Shown here one piece after another: positions 1 to 5,306 of a DNA stretch of 5,306 nt (position 1 is its first letter; each line of letters opens with the position of its first letter). This stretch comes from Bacteroidia bacterium (lineage in GTDB: Bacteria; Bacteroidota; Bacteroidia; Bacteroidales; GCA-2748055): assembly GCA_004525825.1 (NCBI GenBank), contig SPBY01000266.1, forward strand, positions 1-5,306, written 5' to 3'. The notes under the pieces were generated by a model that did no database searches, was not told the DNA's origin, and worked only from the letters and a program-made list of their open reading frames with translations. The translations under genes were made by a program, and so were the position numbers.

Positions 1-1
1 G

Positions 2-1300
2 GGCAGGATGAAGACCGGAACTCCTGCAAGGATAGACGGTAGAAGCATTGATTTTGAAAAGCTGCTGGAACAGCCAGGAGATATGGAGATGCGAAAGTTC
101 AGCTACCTGGATGGTGAAGTGGATTATTCCAAACACAGGAGTTGTTACATAGCATATACGAATCTTTCGGTACATTCTGAATTAGAGAAGGGCTTCGAAG
201 ATAGCCCGATGTTTGATGGAACCATTCAGAGCATTGGTCCACGTTATTGCCCGAGCATTGAGGATAAGATTGTGACATTTTCTGAAAAGGAGCAGCATCA
301 ATTGTTTCTTGAGCCGGAAGGGCTTGACACCATAGAATATTATATAAACGGTTTTTCTTCCTCTTTGCCGTGGGAGGTTCAATACAATGCCATGTTGCAG
401 ATAGAGGGCCTTGAGAAGGTGAGGATATTCAGACCTGGTTATGCTATCGAGTATGACTATTATCCTCCCACACAGCTCTACCATACCCTTGAGACAAGAA
501 GATTAAATAATCTCTATTTTGCTGGTCAGATAAACGGAACGACAGGATATGAGGAAGCCGGGGCTCAGGGTTTGATGGCGGGCATCAATGCGAGTCTTAA
601 GATACAGGGAAATCAGGAATTCGTATTGGGCAGGGATCAGGCGTATATAGGAGTTCTTATCGACGATCTGGTAACCAAAGGGGTGGATGAGCCTTATCGG
701 ATGTTTACCTCAAGGGCTGAATACAGAATTCTTTTACGACAAGATAATGCGGATGAGCGCCTGACGGAACTGGGAGCAAGTATAGGATTGGCAGGGGAAG
801 AAAGGATCAACTTGCTGGAAACAAAAAGGGTACTCACGGGAAAGTTCATCGATTTCATGAAGCAGCACAGCATTGCTCCGGCTGAGATAAATTCATTTCT
901 GGAAAAGGCAGGAACTAGCCCTTTGAAGCAGAAGATGAAATTGATAGAGTTGGCCAAGAGGCCTCAGATCGCTTTGATTGAGTTGATCGAAGAGATTCCG
1001 GGTTTAAAGAAAATAAAAGATGAGTGTGGTGGCAGAGCTGAAGAAATCGTGGAGACAGCTGAGATTTCTATCAAGTATGAAGGCTATATTGTTAGGGAGC
1101 GCTTGATGGCTGACAAGATTAAACGCTTAGAGAAGATCAAGCTTATTCCGGATTTCGATTATGAAAAATTAAAGAGCCTTTCTACAGAGGCGAGGCAAAA
1201 GCTTTCAAAACTTAAACCAGAAACAATCGGACAGGCTTCCAGGATTTCGGGAGTATCACCAAGTGATATTAGTGTTTTGCTCATTTATATGGGCAGATAG
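2..1300 (+). CDS. mnmG: tRNA uridine-5-carboxymethylaminomethyl modification enzyme MnmG (GidA), 5'-truncated by window edge
   Basis: MnmG is the FAD-binding partner of the GTPase MnmE; the cytoplasmic complex installs (carboxymethyl)aminomethyl groups on wobble U34 of certain tRNAs. The reading frame is open from the first base and begins with GR-MKTGTPARIDGRSIDF, an internal MnmG motif, so the Met at base 8 is not the start. About 432 residues are present of roughly 620 usual; the N-terminal FAD Rossmann motif lies outside. Counting from base 2, visible landmarks are the conserved cysteine in SCYIAYTN (Cys48), GPRYCPSIEDK (79-89, Cys83), the FAD-domain segment FAGQINGTTGYEEAGAQG (173-190), YIGVLIDDLVTKG followed by TSRAEYR (215-242), and the C-terminal helical MnmE/tRNA-binding domain ending SPSDISVLLIYMGR. 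No frameshift or missing key residue is seen. Its TAG stop supplies the first base of the parS-like palindrome. apt follows 31 bp later on the same strand. Identification is essentially certain. Confidence 0.98.
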   Translation, partial: GRMKTGTPARIDGRSIDFEKLLEQPGDMEMRKFSYLDGEVDYSKHRSCYIAYTNLSVHSELEKGFEDSPMFDGTIQSIGPRYCPSIEDKIVTFSEKEQHQLFLEPEGLDTIEYYINGFSSSLPWEVQYNAMLQIEGLEKVRIFRPGYAIEYDYYPPTQLYHTLETRRLNNLYFAGQINGTTGYEEAGAQGLMAGINASLKIQGNQEFVLGRDQAYIGVLIDDLVTKGVDEPYRMFTSRAEYRILLRQDNADERLTELGASIGLAGEERINLLETKRVLTGKFIDFMKQHSIAPAEINSFLEKAGTSPLKQKMKLIELAKRPQIALIELIEEIPGLKKIKDECGGRAEEIVETAEISIKYEGYIVRERLMADKIKRLEKIKLIPDFDYEKLKSLSTEARQKLSKLKPETIGQASRISGVSPSDISVLLIYMGR

Positions 1301-1314
1301 TTCCACGTGGAACG
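1299..1314. promoter_or_regulatory. parS: parS-like ParB-binding site
   Basis: Bases 1300-1313 read GTTCCACGTGGAAC, a perfect 14-bp palindrome centred on CACGTG. It matches the inner 14 bases of the widely conserved bacterial parS site, TGTTCCACGTGGAACA in many species and TGTTTCACGTGAAACA in Bacillus; only the outermost pair differs (A and G here). ParB dimers load at such sites, spread, and recruit ParA and SMC for origin segregation. The site overlaps the last base of the mnmG stop codon and lies in the 31-bp mnmG-apt gap. The motif match is seen directly; ParB binding is inferred from the family. Confidence 0.82.
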
Positions 1315-1320
1315 TTTTTT
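1300..1320 (+). terminator. possible weak intrinsic terminator after mnmG, overlapping parS
   Basis: In RNA the palindrome can fold as GTTCC-ACGT-GGAAC, a 5-bp stem with a 4-nt loop. One G and then six T (1315-1320) follow. This has the form of a Rho-independent terminator, but the stem is short and the palindrome is better explained as parS. It might partly separate mnmG and apt transcription. Confidence 0.35.
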
Positions 1321-1331
1321 AATATTGGAAT

Positions 1332-1889
1332 ATGAACCATGAAAGAGATCTTCAGTACCTGAAAAGTATCACCAGGTCCATTCAGGATTACCCGAAGGAA
1401 GGAATAGTTTTCAGGGACCTGACGACTATTTTTCAAAATGGGAAAGCCTTTTCAAAAGCCCTTGAGTTGATGATTGAGTCCTTGAAGGGAGTGGAGGGAG
1501 AATTTATATCCTTTGATAAATTTACTGGAATTGAAGCCAGAGGATTTGTTTTGGCCGGAGCTCTTGCTGGAAAAATGGATAAAGGTGTAGTGCTGTTGAG
1601 AAAGCCAGGAAAGCTTCCCTATGATACAAAAAGAGTGGAATACAAACTTGAGTATGGAGAGGATGCCCTGGAAGTTCATAAGGATGCCATCCTCCCAGGA
1701 GAAAAAATAATTGTGATTGATGATCTCTTGGCCACAGGGGGAACTGCCGAAGCTGGGTGTAAGTTGGTAGAGGAACTGGGAGGTGAAGTGCTTAAGGTTT
1801 TGTTTTTGGTTGAGCTTCCAGAGCTGGAAGGAAGGCTCAGGCTATCAGCTTACGATGTGGATGCCATAATCTCATTTGAGGGCCATTAA
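1332..1889 (+). CDS. apt: adenine phosphoribosyltransferase
   Basis: Apt converts adenine and PRPP to AMP plus pyrophosphate in the cytoplasm (purine salvage). The 185-residue length is normal for the family. Landmarks in order are the N-terminal SIQDYPKEGIVFRDLTTIF (16-34), which shapes the adenine pocket; GIEARGF (66-72); RKPGKLP (90-96); the flexible catalytic loop and LEYG (about 97-109); and the PRPP-binding signature VIDDLLATGGTAEA (128-141). The C-terminus ends FEGH, like the PFPGH end of E. coli Apt. The ATG at 1332 is chosen because it begins just before the conserved region (MNHERDLQYLKSITRSIQDYP), and no good upstream in-frame alternative exists. No Shine-Dalgarno is evident, as is common in Bacteroidota. 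It sits 31 bp after mnmG and 184 bp before uvrC, with the parS-like site just upstream. It is intact and unremarkable. Confidence 0.97.
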   Translation: MNHERDLQYLKSITRSIQDYPKEGIVFRDLTTIFQNGKAFSKALELMIESLKGVEGEFISFDKFTGIEARGFVLAGALAGKMDKGVVLLRKPGKLPYDTKRVEYKLEYGEDALEVHKDAILPGEKIIVIDDLLATGGTAEAGCKLVEELGGEVLKVLFLVELPELEGRLRLSAYDVDAIISFEGH

Positions 1890-2073
1890 TTCTTCTGCTT
1901 GCACATTATTTTGCTTAGGGATTATTTGGGATCGGTTTCCATAAAAGATTGTGGCATTGAGCTTGTTAGCATGGCTTATGGCCATTCCATCACAGCTTTT
2001 AAGTCTCTGAGAATTGCATATTTTATTTAAGGGTGTACCATAGGTGGGAATTTTCACCTACGAAGCATACAAA
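1890..2073. other. apt-uvrC intergenic region
   Basis: These 184 bp separate apt from the preferred uvrC start. I see no RNA gene, no convincing terminator and no good -33/-7 promoter pair. The only clear structure is the inverted repeat at 2041-2060. The minus strand stays open across the gap (a GTG start at 2057 down to 1872), but the predicted peptide resembles no family I recognise, and I do not call it a gene. Confidence 0.6.
2041..2060. repeat. inverted repeat / hairpin in the uvrC leader
   Basis: TAGGTG (2041-2046) is exactly complementary to CACCTA (2055-2060) across an 8-nt spacer, and two G-T pairs can extend the stem to 8 with an AATT loop. It ends 13 nt before the ATG at 2074 and contains the alternative GTG start at 2044. 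It could be an operator or a 5'-UTR hairpin affecting uvrC translation, or chance. No T-run follows, so it is not a terminator. Confidence 0.4.
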
Positions 2074-3882
2074 ATGAACAATAATTTGGATTTTTCTTCT
2101 TTGACTAATAGCTTACCCGGACAGCCGGGGGTTTATCAGTTCTATGATCAAAAAGGGAGCATTATCTATGTGGGCAAAGCAAAGAATCTTAAGAAGCGAG
2201 TCTCTTCCTATTTTAACAGAAAGAAGTTCGACTCTTATAAGGTGAAGGTCCTGGTCGGGAAGGTGGCCGATGTAAAATGCATTGTGGTCGAAAGTGAATC
2301 GGATGCACTTCTTTTGGAGAACACTCTGATAAAAAAGCACCAGCCACGGTATAACATTCTGTTAAAGGATGACAAAACATTTCCCTGGATCTGTATCAAA
2401 AATGAACCCTTCCCCAGGGTATTCTCCACGAGGACGGTGATAAATGATGGTTCGAAATATTTTGGACCCTTTACTTCTGCCTATGCTGTTAAGGTACTTT
2501 TGACCCTCGTCAGACAACTCTATCAATTAAGAACCTGCAAGCACGCGCTGACCAAACAAAACATTCAAAGTGGGAAGTTTAAGGTTTGTCTGGAATACCA
2601 CATTGGCAATTGCAAAGCTCCTTGCATTGGATTACAAAATGAAGATAACTACGAGCTGAGCATTGCGCAGATTCGGGAGATCATCAAAGGAAACCTGAAT
2701 GAAGTGATCAGCTACCTTAAGAAAGAAATGGAAGCAAAGGCGGCTGCCTTTCTATTTGAGGAGGCCCTGCAGTTCAAGGAGAAAATAGAAATACTTTCCC
2801 GTTATCAAAGTAAGTCCACCATTGTGAATTCGTCAATTCACGATGTGGAGGTGTACAGCATTGTAAGTGATGAAAAGGAGGCTTTTGTCAATTTTCTCAA
2901 GGTGGTCAAAGGAGCGGTTATCCAGGCCCATACTGTGGAGATTAAAAAGAAGCTCGACGAAGACGACAGGGATCTGCTGGCATTTGCTATTACAGATATT
3001 AGAAGCAGATTTGGGAGTAACTCAGGGGAAGTAATCCTTCCTTTGGATATAGGAGATTTTTTTCCGGGTATAAAATTGACGATTCCCAAGCAGGGTGACA
3101 AGAAAAAGTTGTTGGATCTAAGTCGTAGAAATGCCCTTAGCTACAGGATTGAAAAGATGAAAAAAACTTCTGCAAGGAAAGCGTCGGCTTCGGCAGAAAG
3201 GATCCTGCTTACCCTTCAATCAGATTTAAGATTAAAAGAGAAGCCAGTACACATTGAGTGTTTTGATAACAGCAATATACAGGGCAGCGAACCTGTGGCA
3301 GCTTGCGTAGTATTCAAAAATGCCTTACCTGTAAAAAAGGAGTACCGCCATTATAATATCAAGGAGGTGAAAGGCATTGACGATTTTGCCTCCATGGAGG
3401 AAGTGGTATTCAGGAGATATAGAAGATTGCTGGAGGAAAAACAGAGTCTGCCGCAGTTGGTTGTTATTGATGGAGGGAAGGGACAGTTAAATTCCGCCCT
3501 CAAAAGCCTGGATAAACTGGAACTCCGAGGCAAGATTGCCATCATTGGAATTGCCAAGAAACTGGAGGAGATCTATTTCCCGGATGATCCGGTTCCTCTC
3601 TACATCGATAAAAATTCTGAATCGCTTAAGTTAATTCAAAACCTAAGAAATGAAGCACATCGATTTGGAATTACCTTTCACAGACTAAAGCGCTCCGGGA
3701 CCATGACCAGGTCTGTGCTTGAGGATATTCCAGGACTTGGACCAAAGTCCATCGAAAGATTATTCAGCAGGTTTAAATCTGTGGAGGGCATCAAGAATGC
3801 GTCATTGGAATTGCTTGCTGAGGAACTGGGTCAATCACGTGCCCTAAAAGTACGTGAGCACCTTCAGCTTAACAAGCTCTGA
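2074..3882 (+). CDS. uvrC: UvrABC excinuclease subunit C
   Basis: UvrC makes the 3' and then 5' incisions around DNA lesions once UvrA/UvrB have loaded, in nucleotide excision repair. Numbered from the ATG at 2074 (602 aa, normal length): GIY-YIG nuclease domain with GVY (19-21), YVG (32-34), KNLKKRV (Arg42) and LLLENTLIKK (Glu82); four cysteines fitting the family's 4Fe-4S site (Cys155, 172, 180, 184); the UVR motif that binds UvrB (about 216-245); the RNase H-like nuclease with ECFDNSNIQG (Asp398), VIDGGKGQL (Asp466) and EAHRFG (His529); and tandem helix-hairpin-helix motifs at the C-terminus (DIPGLGPKSIERL onward). All catalytic landmarks are present. An in-frame GTG at 2044 would add MGIFTYEAYK. 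I prefer ATG 2074 because GTG starts are uncommon and the extra residues look unrelated to the family. The gene ends one base before the convergent prenyl synthase. Confidence 0.97.
   Translation: MNNNLDFSSLTNSLPGQPGVYQFYDQKGSIIYVGKAKNLKKRVSSYFNRKKFDSYKVKVLVGKVADVKCIVVESESDALLLENTLIKKHQPRYNILLKDDKTFPWICIKNEPFPRVFSTRTVINDGSKYFGPFTSAYAVKVLLTLVRQLYQLRTCKHALTKQNIQSGKFKVCLEYHIGNCKAPCIGLQNEDNYELSIAQIREIIKGNLNEVISYLKKEMEAKAAAFLFEEALQFKEKIEILSRYQSKSTIVNSSIHDVEVYSIVSDEKEAFVNFLKVVKGAVIQAHTVEIKKKLDEDDRDLLAFAITDIRSRFGSNSGEVILPLDIGDFFPGIKLTIPKQGDKKKLLDLSRRNALSYRIEKMKKTSARKASASAERILLTLQSDLRLKEKPVHIECFDNSNIQGSEPVAACVVFKNALPVKKEYRHYNIKEVKGIDDFASMEEVVFRRYRRLLEEKQSLPQLVVIDGGKGQLNSALKSLDKLELRGKIAIIGIAKKLEEIYFPDDPVPLYIDKNSESLKLIQNLRNEAHRFGITFHRLKRSGTMTRSVLEDIPGLGPKSIERLFSRFKSVEGIKNASLELLAEELGQSRALKVREHLQLNKL
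2820..2845. repeat. 26-nt inverted repeat inside uvrC
   Basis: CATTGTGAATT (2820-2830) pairs with AATTCACGATG (2835-2845) around the loop CGTC: ten Watson-Crick pairs and one T-G pair. It lies in the linker between the UVR motif and the RNase H-like domain, over the codons for TIVNSSIHD. The protein here looks normal for UvrC, so the structure is probably incidental to codon choice, though the hairpin would form in mRNA. Confidence 0.4.
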
Positions 3883-3883
3883 T

Positions 3884-4858
3884 CTATTTTTTCCGGGAGA
3901 CTGTATATTCTACCAGATCGCGCAATGAATCTCTGGAGGGGGACTCGGGAAAAGAGTGGAGAATCTCCATGGCCCTGGCTTTGTACTCGTTCATTTTGTC
4001 CCTGGCGAATTCAATCCCTCCCTGGTCGTGGACAAATTGAACCACTTCGTTGACCACCCGTTGACTGCGACTTCCGTTTTTTATCTTTCTTATCATGTCC
4101 TTCCTTTTACCGGACTCGGCCTGGTTCAGGGCATAAATAAGCGGAAGCGTGAATTTCTTTTCCTTAATGTCATTACCGGTGGGCTTTCCAATCAACCCAT
4201 GTTGTTGATAATCAAACAGATCGTCCTTAATTTGAAAGGCCATACCTATCTCAATTCCCATCTGATGGATGCGTTTTACCGTTTCGTCCGAAGCTCCGGC
4301 AGCTTTGGCACCACTGGCCGTACAGGAAGCAATCAGGCTGGCAGTTTTTTTCCGGATCACCTCGTAATAGGTATCCATGTCGATGTTCAGACTTCTCGAT
4401 TTCTGAAGTTGCAATAACTCCCCTTCACTCATCTCCCGGGAAGTATTGGATACAATTTCAAGAAGCTCGTACTCCTTTTTTTCTACAGCAAGCTGAAGAC
4501 CTTTTGCGAGCAGATAATCTCCAAACAATACTGCGACTTTAGATTTCCAGATGGCATTGATGGAGAATGCACCCCTTCGTTCATTGGATTCATCCACCAC
4601 ATCGTCGTGAACGAGAGTGGCTGTATGCATCAGCTCCACCAAAGAAGCTGCCGTGAAGGTCGATTCGGTAATTTCTCCATTCAACCTGGAGGAGAGAAAT
4701 ACAAAGAGTGGTCTCATTTGTTTTCCTTTACGTCGCAAGACATAGCGAGTGACCACATTCAGAAGGGGAATATTACTGGAAGCCTCTGTTTTAAAACGGG
4801 AATTGAACTCTTTCATTTCGCGGCTGACCGGCCGCCTAATGTCCTCTAAACTGATCAT
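3884..4858 (-). CDS. long-chain trans-polyprenyl diphosphate synthase (octaprenyl/heptaprenyl type)
   Basis: This all-alpha isoprenoid synthase extends allylic diphosphates with isopentenyl diphosphate. In Bacteroidota the product probably supplies the menaquinone side chain. The 324-residue length fits the family. Motifs: GKQMRP (45-50; Lys46 and Arg49 bind IPP), first Asp-rich motif HDDVVDE with Asp85, 86 and 89, KKTASLI (170-176), GMAFQIKDD with second Asp-rich motif Asp212, 213 and 216, and GKPTGNDIKEKKFTLPL (224-240). The residue five before the first Asp motif is Ala80, not an aromatic. A bulky residue there shortens the chain in farnesyl/geranylgeranyl enzymes, so a longer product is inferred; exact length cannot be read from sequence. 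The ATG at 4858 gives the usual N-terminus (MISLEDIRRPVSREMKEF). It converges with uvrC (stops one base apart) and diverges from the ArsR-type gene. ispB is the E. coli equivalent name, but I leave the symbol blank. Confidence 0.94.
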   Translation of the reverse strand: MISLEDIRRPVSREMKEFNSRFKTEASSNIPLLNVVTRYVLRRKGKQMRPLFVFLSSRLNGEITESTFTAASLVELMHTATLVHDDVVDESNERRGAFSINAIWKSKVAVLFGDYLLAKGLQLAVEKKEYELLEIVSNTSREMSEGELLQLQKSRSLNIDMDTYYEVIRKKTASLIASCTASGAKAAGASDETVKRIHQMGIEIGMAFQIKDDLFDYQQHGLIGKPTGNDIKEKKFTLPLIYALNQAESGKRKDMIRKIKNGSRSQRVVNEVVQFVHDQGGIEFARDKMNEYKARAMEILHSFPESPSRDSLRDLVEYTVSRKK

Positions 4859-4904
4859 ATGTTATGCATAGGAAGTGTTAAAGGTAGAAAAAGAATACAG
4901 AATT

Positions 4905-4917
4905 GGACATAATGTCC
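4905..4917. promoter_or_regulatory. perfect 6-1-6 palindrome, candidate operator
   Basis: GGACAT-A-ATGTCC is an exact inverted repeat with a one-base centre. It starts 46 bp upstream of the prenyl synthase ATG and ends 88 bp upstream of the ArsR-type ATG. Its size and symmetry fit a dimeric helix-turn-helix protein, but I recognise no named operator. The 9-mer TAATGTCCT recurs at 4837-4845 inside the start of the prenyl synthase gene, without the other half-site. Confidence 0.45.
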
Positions 4918-4948
4918 TGCCCGGGGAGAACTACATATTAAATAGCCT

Positions 4949-4964
4949 AAATATTAATATATTT
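4949..4964. promoter_or_regulatory. A/T-rich 6-4-6 inverted repeat, candidate ArsR-type autoregulatory operator
   Basis: AAATAT (4949-4954) and ATATTT (4959-4964) are complementary around TAAT. The right arm overlaps the candidate -7 box at 4958-4965. ArsR/SmtB proteins commonly bind A/T-rich imperfect inverted repeats overlapping their own promoter, so the position fits. Such repeats arise easily by chance in A/T-rich DNA, so confidence is limited. Confidence 0.35.
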
Positions 4965-4965
4965 G
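4958..4965 (+). promoter_or_regulatory. candidate Bacteroidota -7 promoter box for the ArsR-type gene
   Basis: TATATTTG matches the TAnnTTTG -7 consensus of Bacteroidota sigma factors exactly and lies 40 bp upstream of the ATG at 5006, which allows a short leader. No TTTG -33 element is seen at the expected distance, so the promoter is only half supported. Confidence 0.45.
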
Positions 4966-5005
4966 TATTTGTTCGATATGTAATCTAGAAACAAGCCCCA
5001 GAATC

Positions 5006-5305
5006 ATGGAATTTTCAGACCTGAAACCGGAAGAAGTTGAGAAAGCGTCCAACATGATTAAAGCCATATCTCATCCCATGCGCTTGGCCATTCTCGGTCA
5101 CCTGGGAGAAGGGAATCAGCTGAATGTTACGGAAATACATAATTTGCTCGGGATTGAGCAATCCTCCGCTTCCCATCATCTGGGCATACTTAAAGACAAA
5201 GGCATACTTGCTTCTGTGCGCAAAGGCAAGAACACCTTTTACTATTTGAAAAGAAAGAACCTGAGCATGCTGGTACGATGTATTAGTGAATGCGCTTGTG
5301 AATGA
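5006..5305 (+). CDS. ArsR/SmtB-family winged helix-turn-helix transcriptional regulator
   Basis: A complete 99-residue protein, typical in length for the family, ending in TGA one base before the window edge. It is a predicted cytoplasmic, dimeric DNA-binding repressor. The N-terminal helix runs to KAISHPMRLAILGHL (19-33), the family signature; the helix-turn-helix is TEIHNLLGIEQSSASHHLG (42-60), with QSSASHHLGILKDKG as recognition helix; the beta wing is ASVRKGKNTFYYL (69-81), followed by a C-terminal dimerisation helix. The arsenic-sensing ELCVC-type motif is absent from the position before the helix-turn-helix (LNVTEI here). Instead Cys92, Cys96 and Cys98 cluster at the extreme C-terminus (RCISECACE), which could bind a metal or respond to thiol oxidation; the ligand cannot be assigned. 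The ATG at 5006 leaves a normal N-terminus. It is divergent from the prenyl synthase; its likely target or partner gene would lie beyond the right edge. Confidence 0.93.
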   Translation: MEFSDLKPEEVEKASNMIKAISHPMRLAILGHLGEGNQLNVTEIHNLLGIEQSSASHHLGILKDKGILASVRKGKNTFYYLKRKNLSMLVRCISECACE

Positions 5306-5306
5306 A

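Larger units (their letters stand above)
4859..5005. promoter_or_regulatory. divergent intergenic region (prenyl synthase / ArsR-type gene)
   Basis: These 147 bp must contain the 5' signals of both flanking genes. They are strongly A/T-rich at the right end. They hold a perfect 13-bp palindrome (4905-4917), an A/T-rich inverted repeat (4949-4964) and one good -7-like box for the rightward gene. For the leftward gene the best -7 candidate is TACCTTTA (minus strand, 4886-4879), one mismatch from TAnnTTTG, with no recognisable -33 element. Confidence 0.6.

Noticed and set aside
1320..1327. TAATATTG as a -7 box for apt
   Set aside because: It has one mismatch to TAnnTTTG and lies only 4 bp before the ATG, leaving too little room for a transcription start and leader; no -33 element is seen.
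1811..1839. Nested inverted repeats near the end of apt (CTTCCAG-AG-CTGGAAG flanked by TGAGC/GCTCA)
   Set aside because: They lie in conserved-position coding sequence, the inner repeat has a 2-nt loop, and no T-run follows. Probably incidental to the codons used.
1971..1985. ATGGC-TTATG-GCCAT hairpin after apt as a terminator
   Set aside because: The stem is only 5 bp and no T-run follows it directly, so a terminator call is not supported.
1872..2057. Minus-strand reading frame of 61 codons spanning the apt-uvrC gap
   Set aside because: It begins with GTG inside the inverted repeat, runs into the apt 3' end, has no recognisable domain or ribosome-binding context, and resembles no family I know. 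It is most likely an open frame by chance.
3956..4417. Long plus-strand reading frame (153 codons) opposite the prenyl synthase gene
   Set aside because: The minus strand carries a complete prenyl synthase with all motifs through this stretch; the plus-strand frame is its antisense shadow without family features.
4820..4835. GCGGC...GCCGC hairpin near the 5' end of the prenyl synthase gene
   Set aside because: A 5-bp G/C stem within coding sequence with a 6-nt loop is not unusual, and nothing ties it to regulation.

Overview
The window carries five genes of a Bacteroidota-type chromosome, probably from the Cytophagia/Flavobacteriia side. Three things point there. The order mnmG-apt-uvrC on one strand is, from memory, typical of that phylum. 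The protein sequences resemble Bacteroidota homologues. Clear Shine-Dalgarno sequences are missing before the starts, which lie in A/T-rich leaders. A TAnnTTTG-type -7 box also lies ahead of the last gene. No mobile element, CRISPR array, tRNA or rRNA is visible, and the gene content is ordinary housekeeping.

Layout. Positions 2-1300 (+) hold the C-terminal two thirds of mnmG (tRNA wobble-uridine modification), whose start lies before the window. Its stop codon runs straight into a perfect 14-bp palindrome, GTTCCACGTGGAAC (1300-1313), the core of a ParB-binding parS site, followed by six T. Then come apt (1332-1889, +, adenine salvage), a 184-bp gap ending in a small inverted repeat, and uvrC (2074-3882, +, nucleotide excision repair). 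uvrC converges with a long-chain polyprenyl diphosphate synthase gene (3884-4858, -) with a single base between the stop codons. A 147-bp divergent intergenic region (4859-5005) holds a perfect 6-1-6 palindrome (GGACATAATGTCC), an A/T-rich inverted repeat and a TATATTTG box. Last is a complete ArsR-type winged-helix regulator gene (5006-5305, +) with three cysteines at its C-terminus.

Functionally, mnmG, apt and uvrC are unrelated housekeeping genes in co-directional order. The polyprenyl synthase probably makes the side chain of menaquinone and/or the precursor of undecaprenyl phosphate. The ArsR-type regulator may control itself and genes beyond the right edge; whether it also controls the divergent prenyl synthase is open. 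The most noteworthy non-coding element is the parS-like site, which suggests that this locus is bound by ParB and lies in the origin-proximal, ParABS-organised part of the chromosome. I found no undescribed multi-gene system here.
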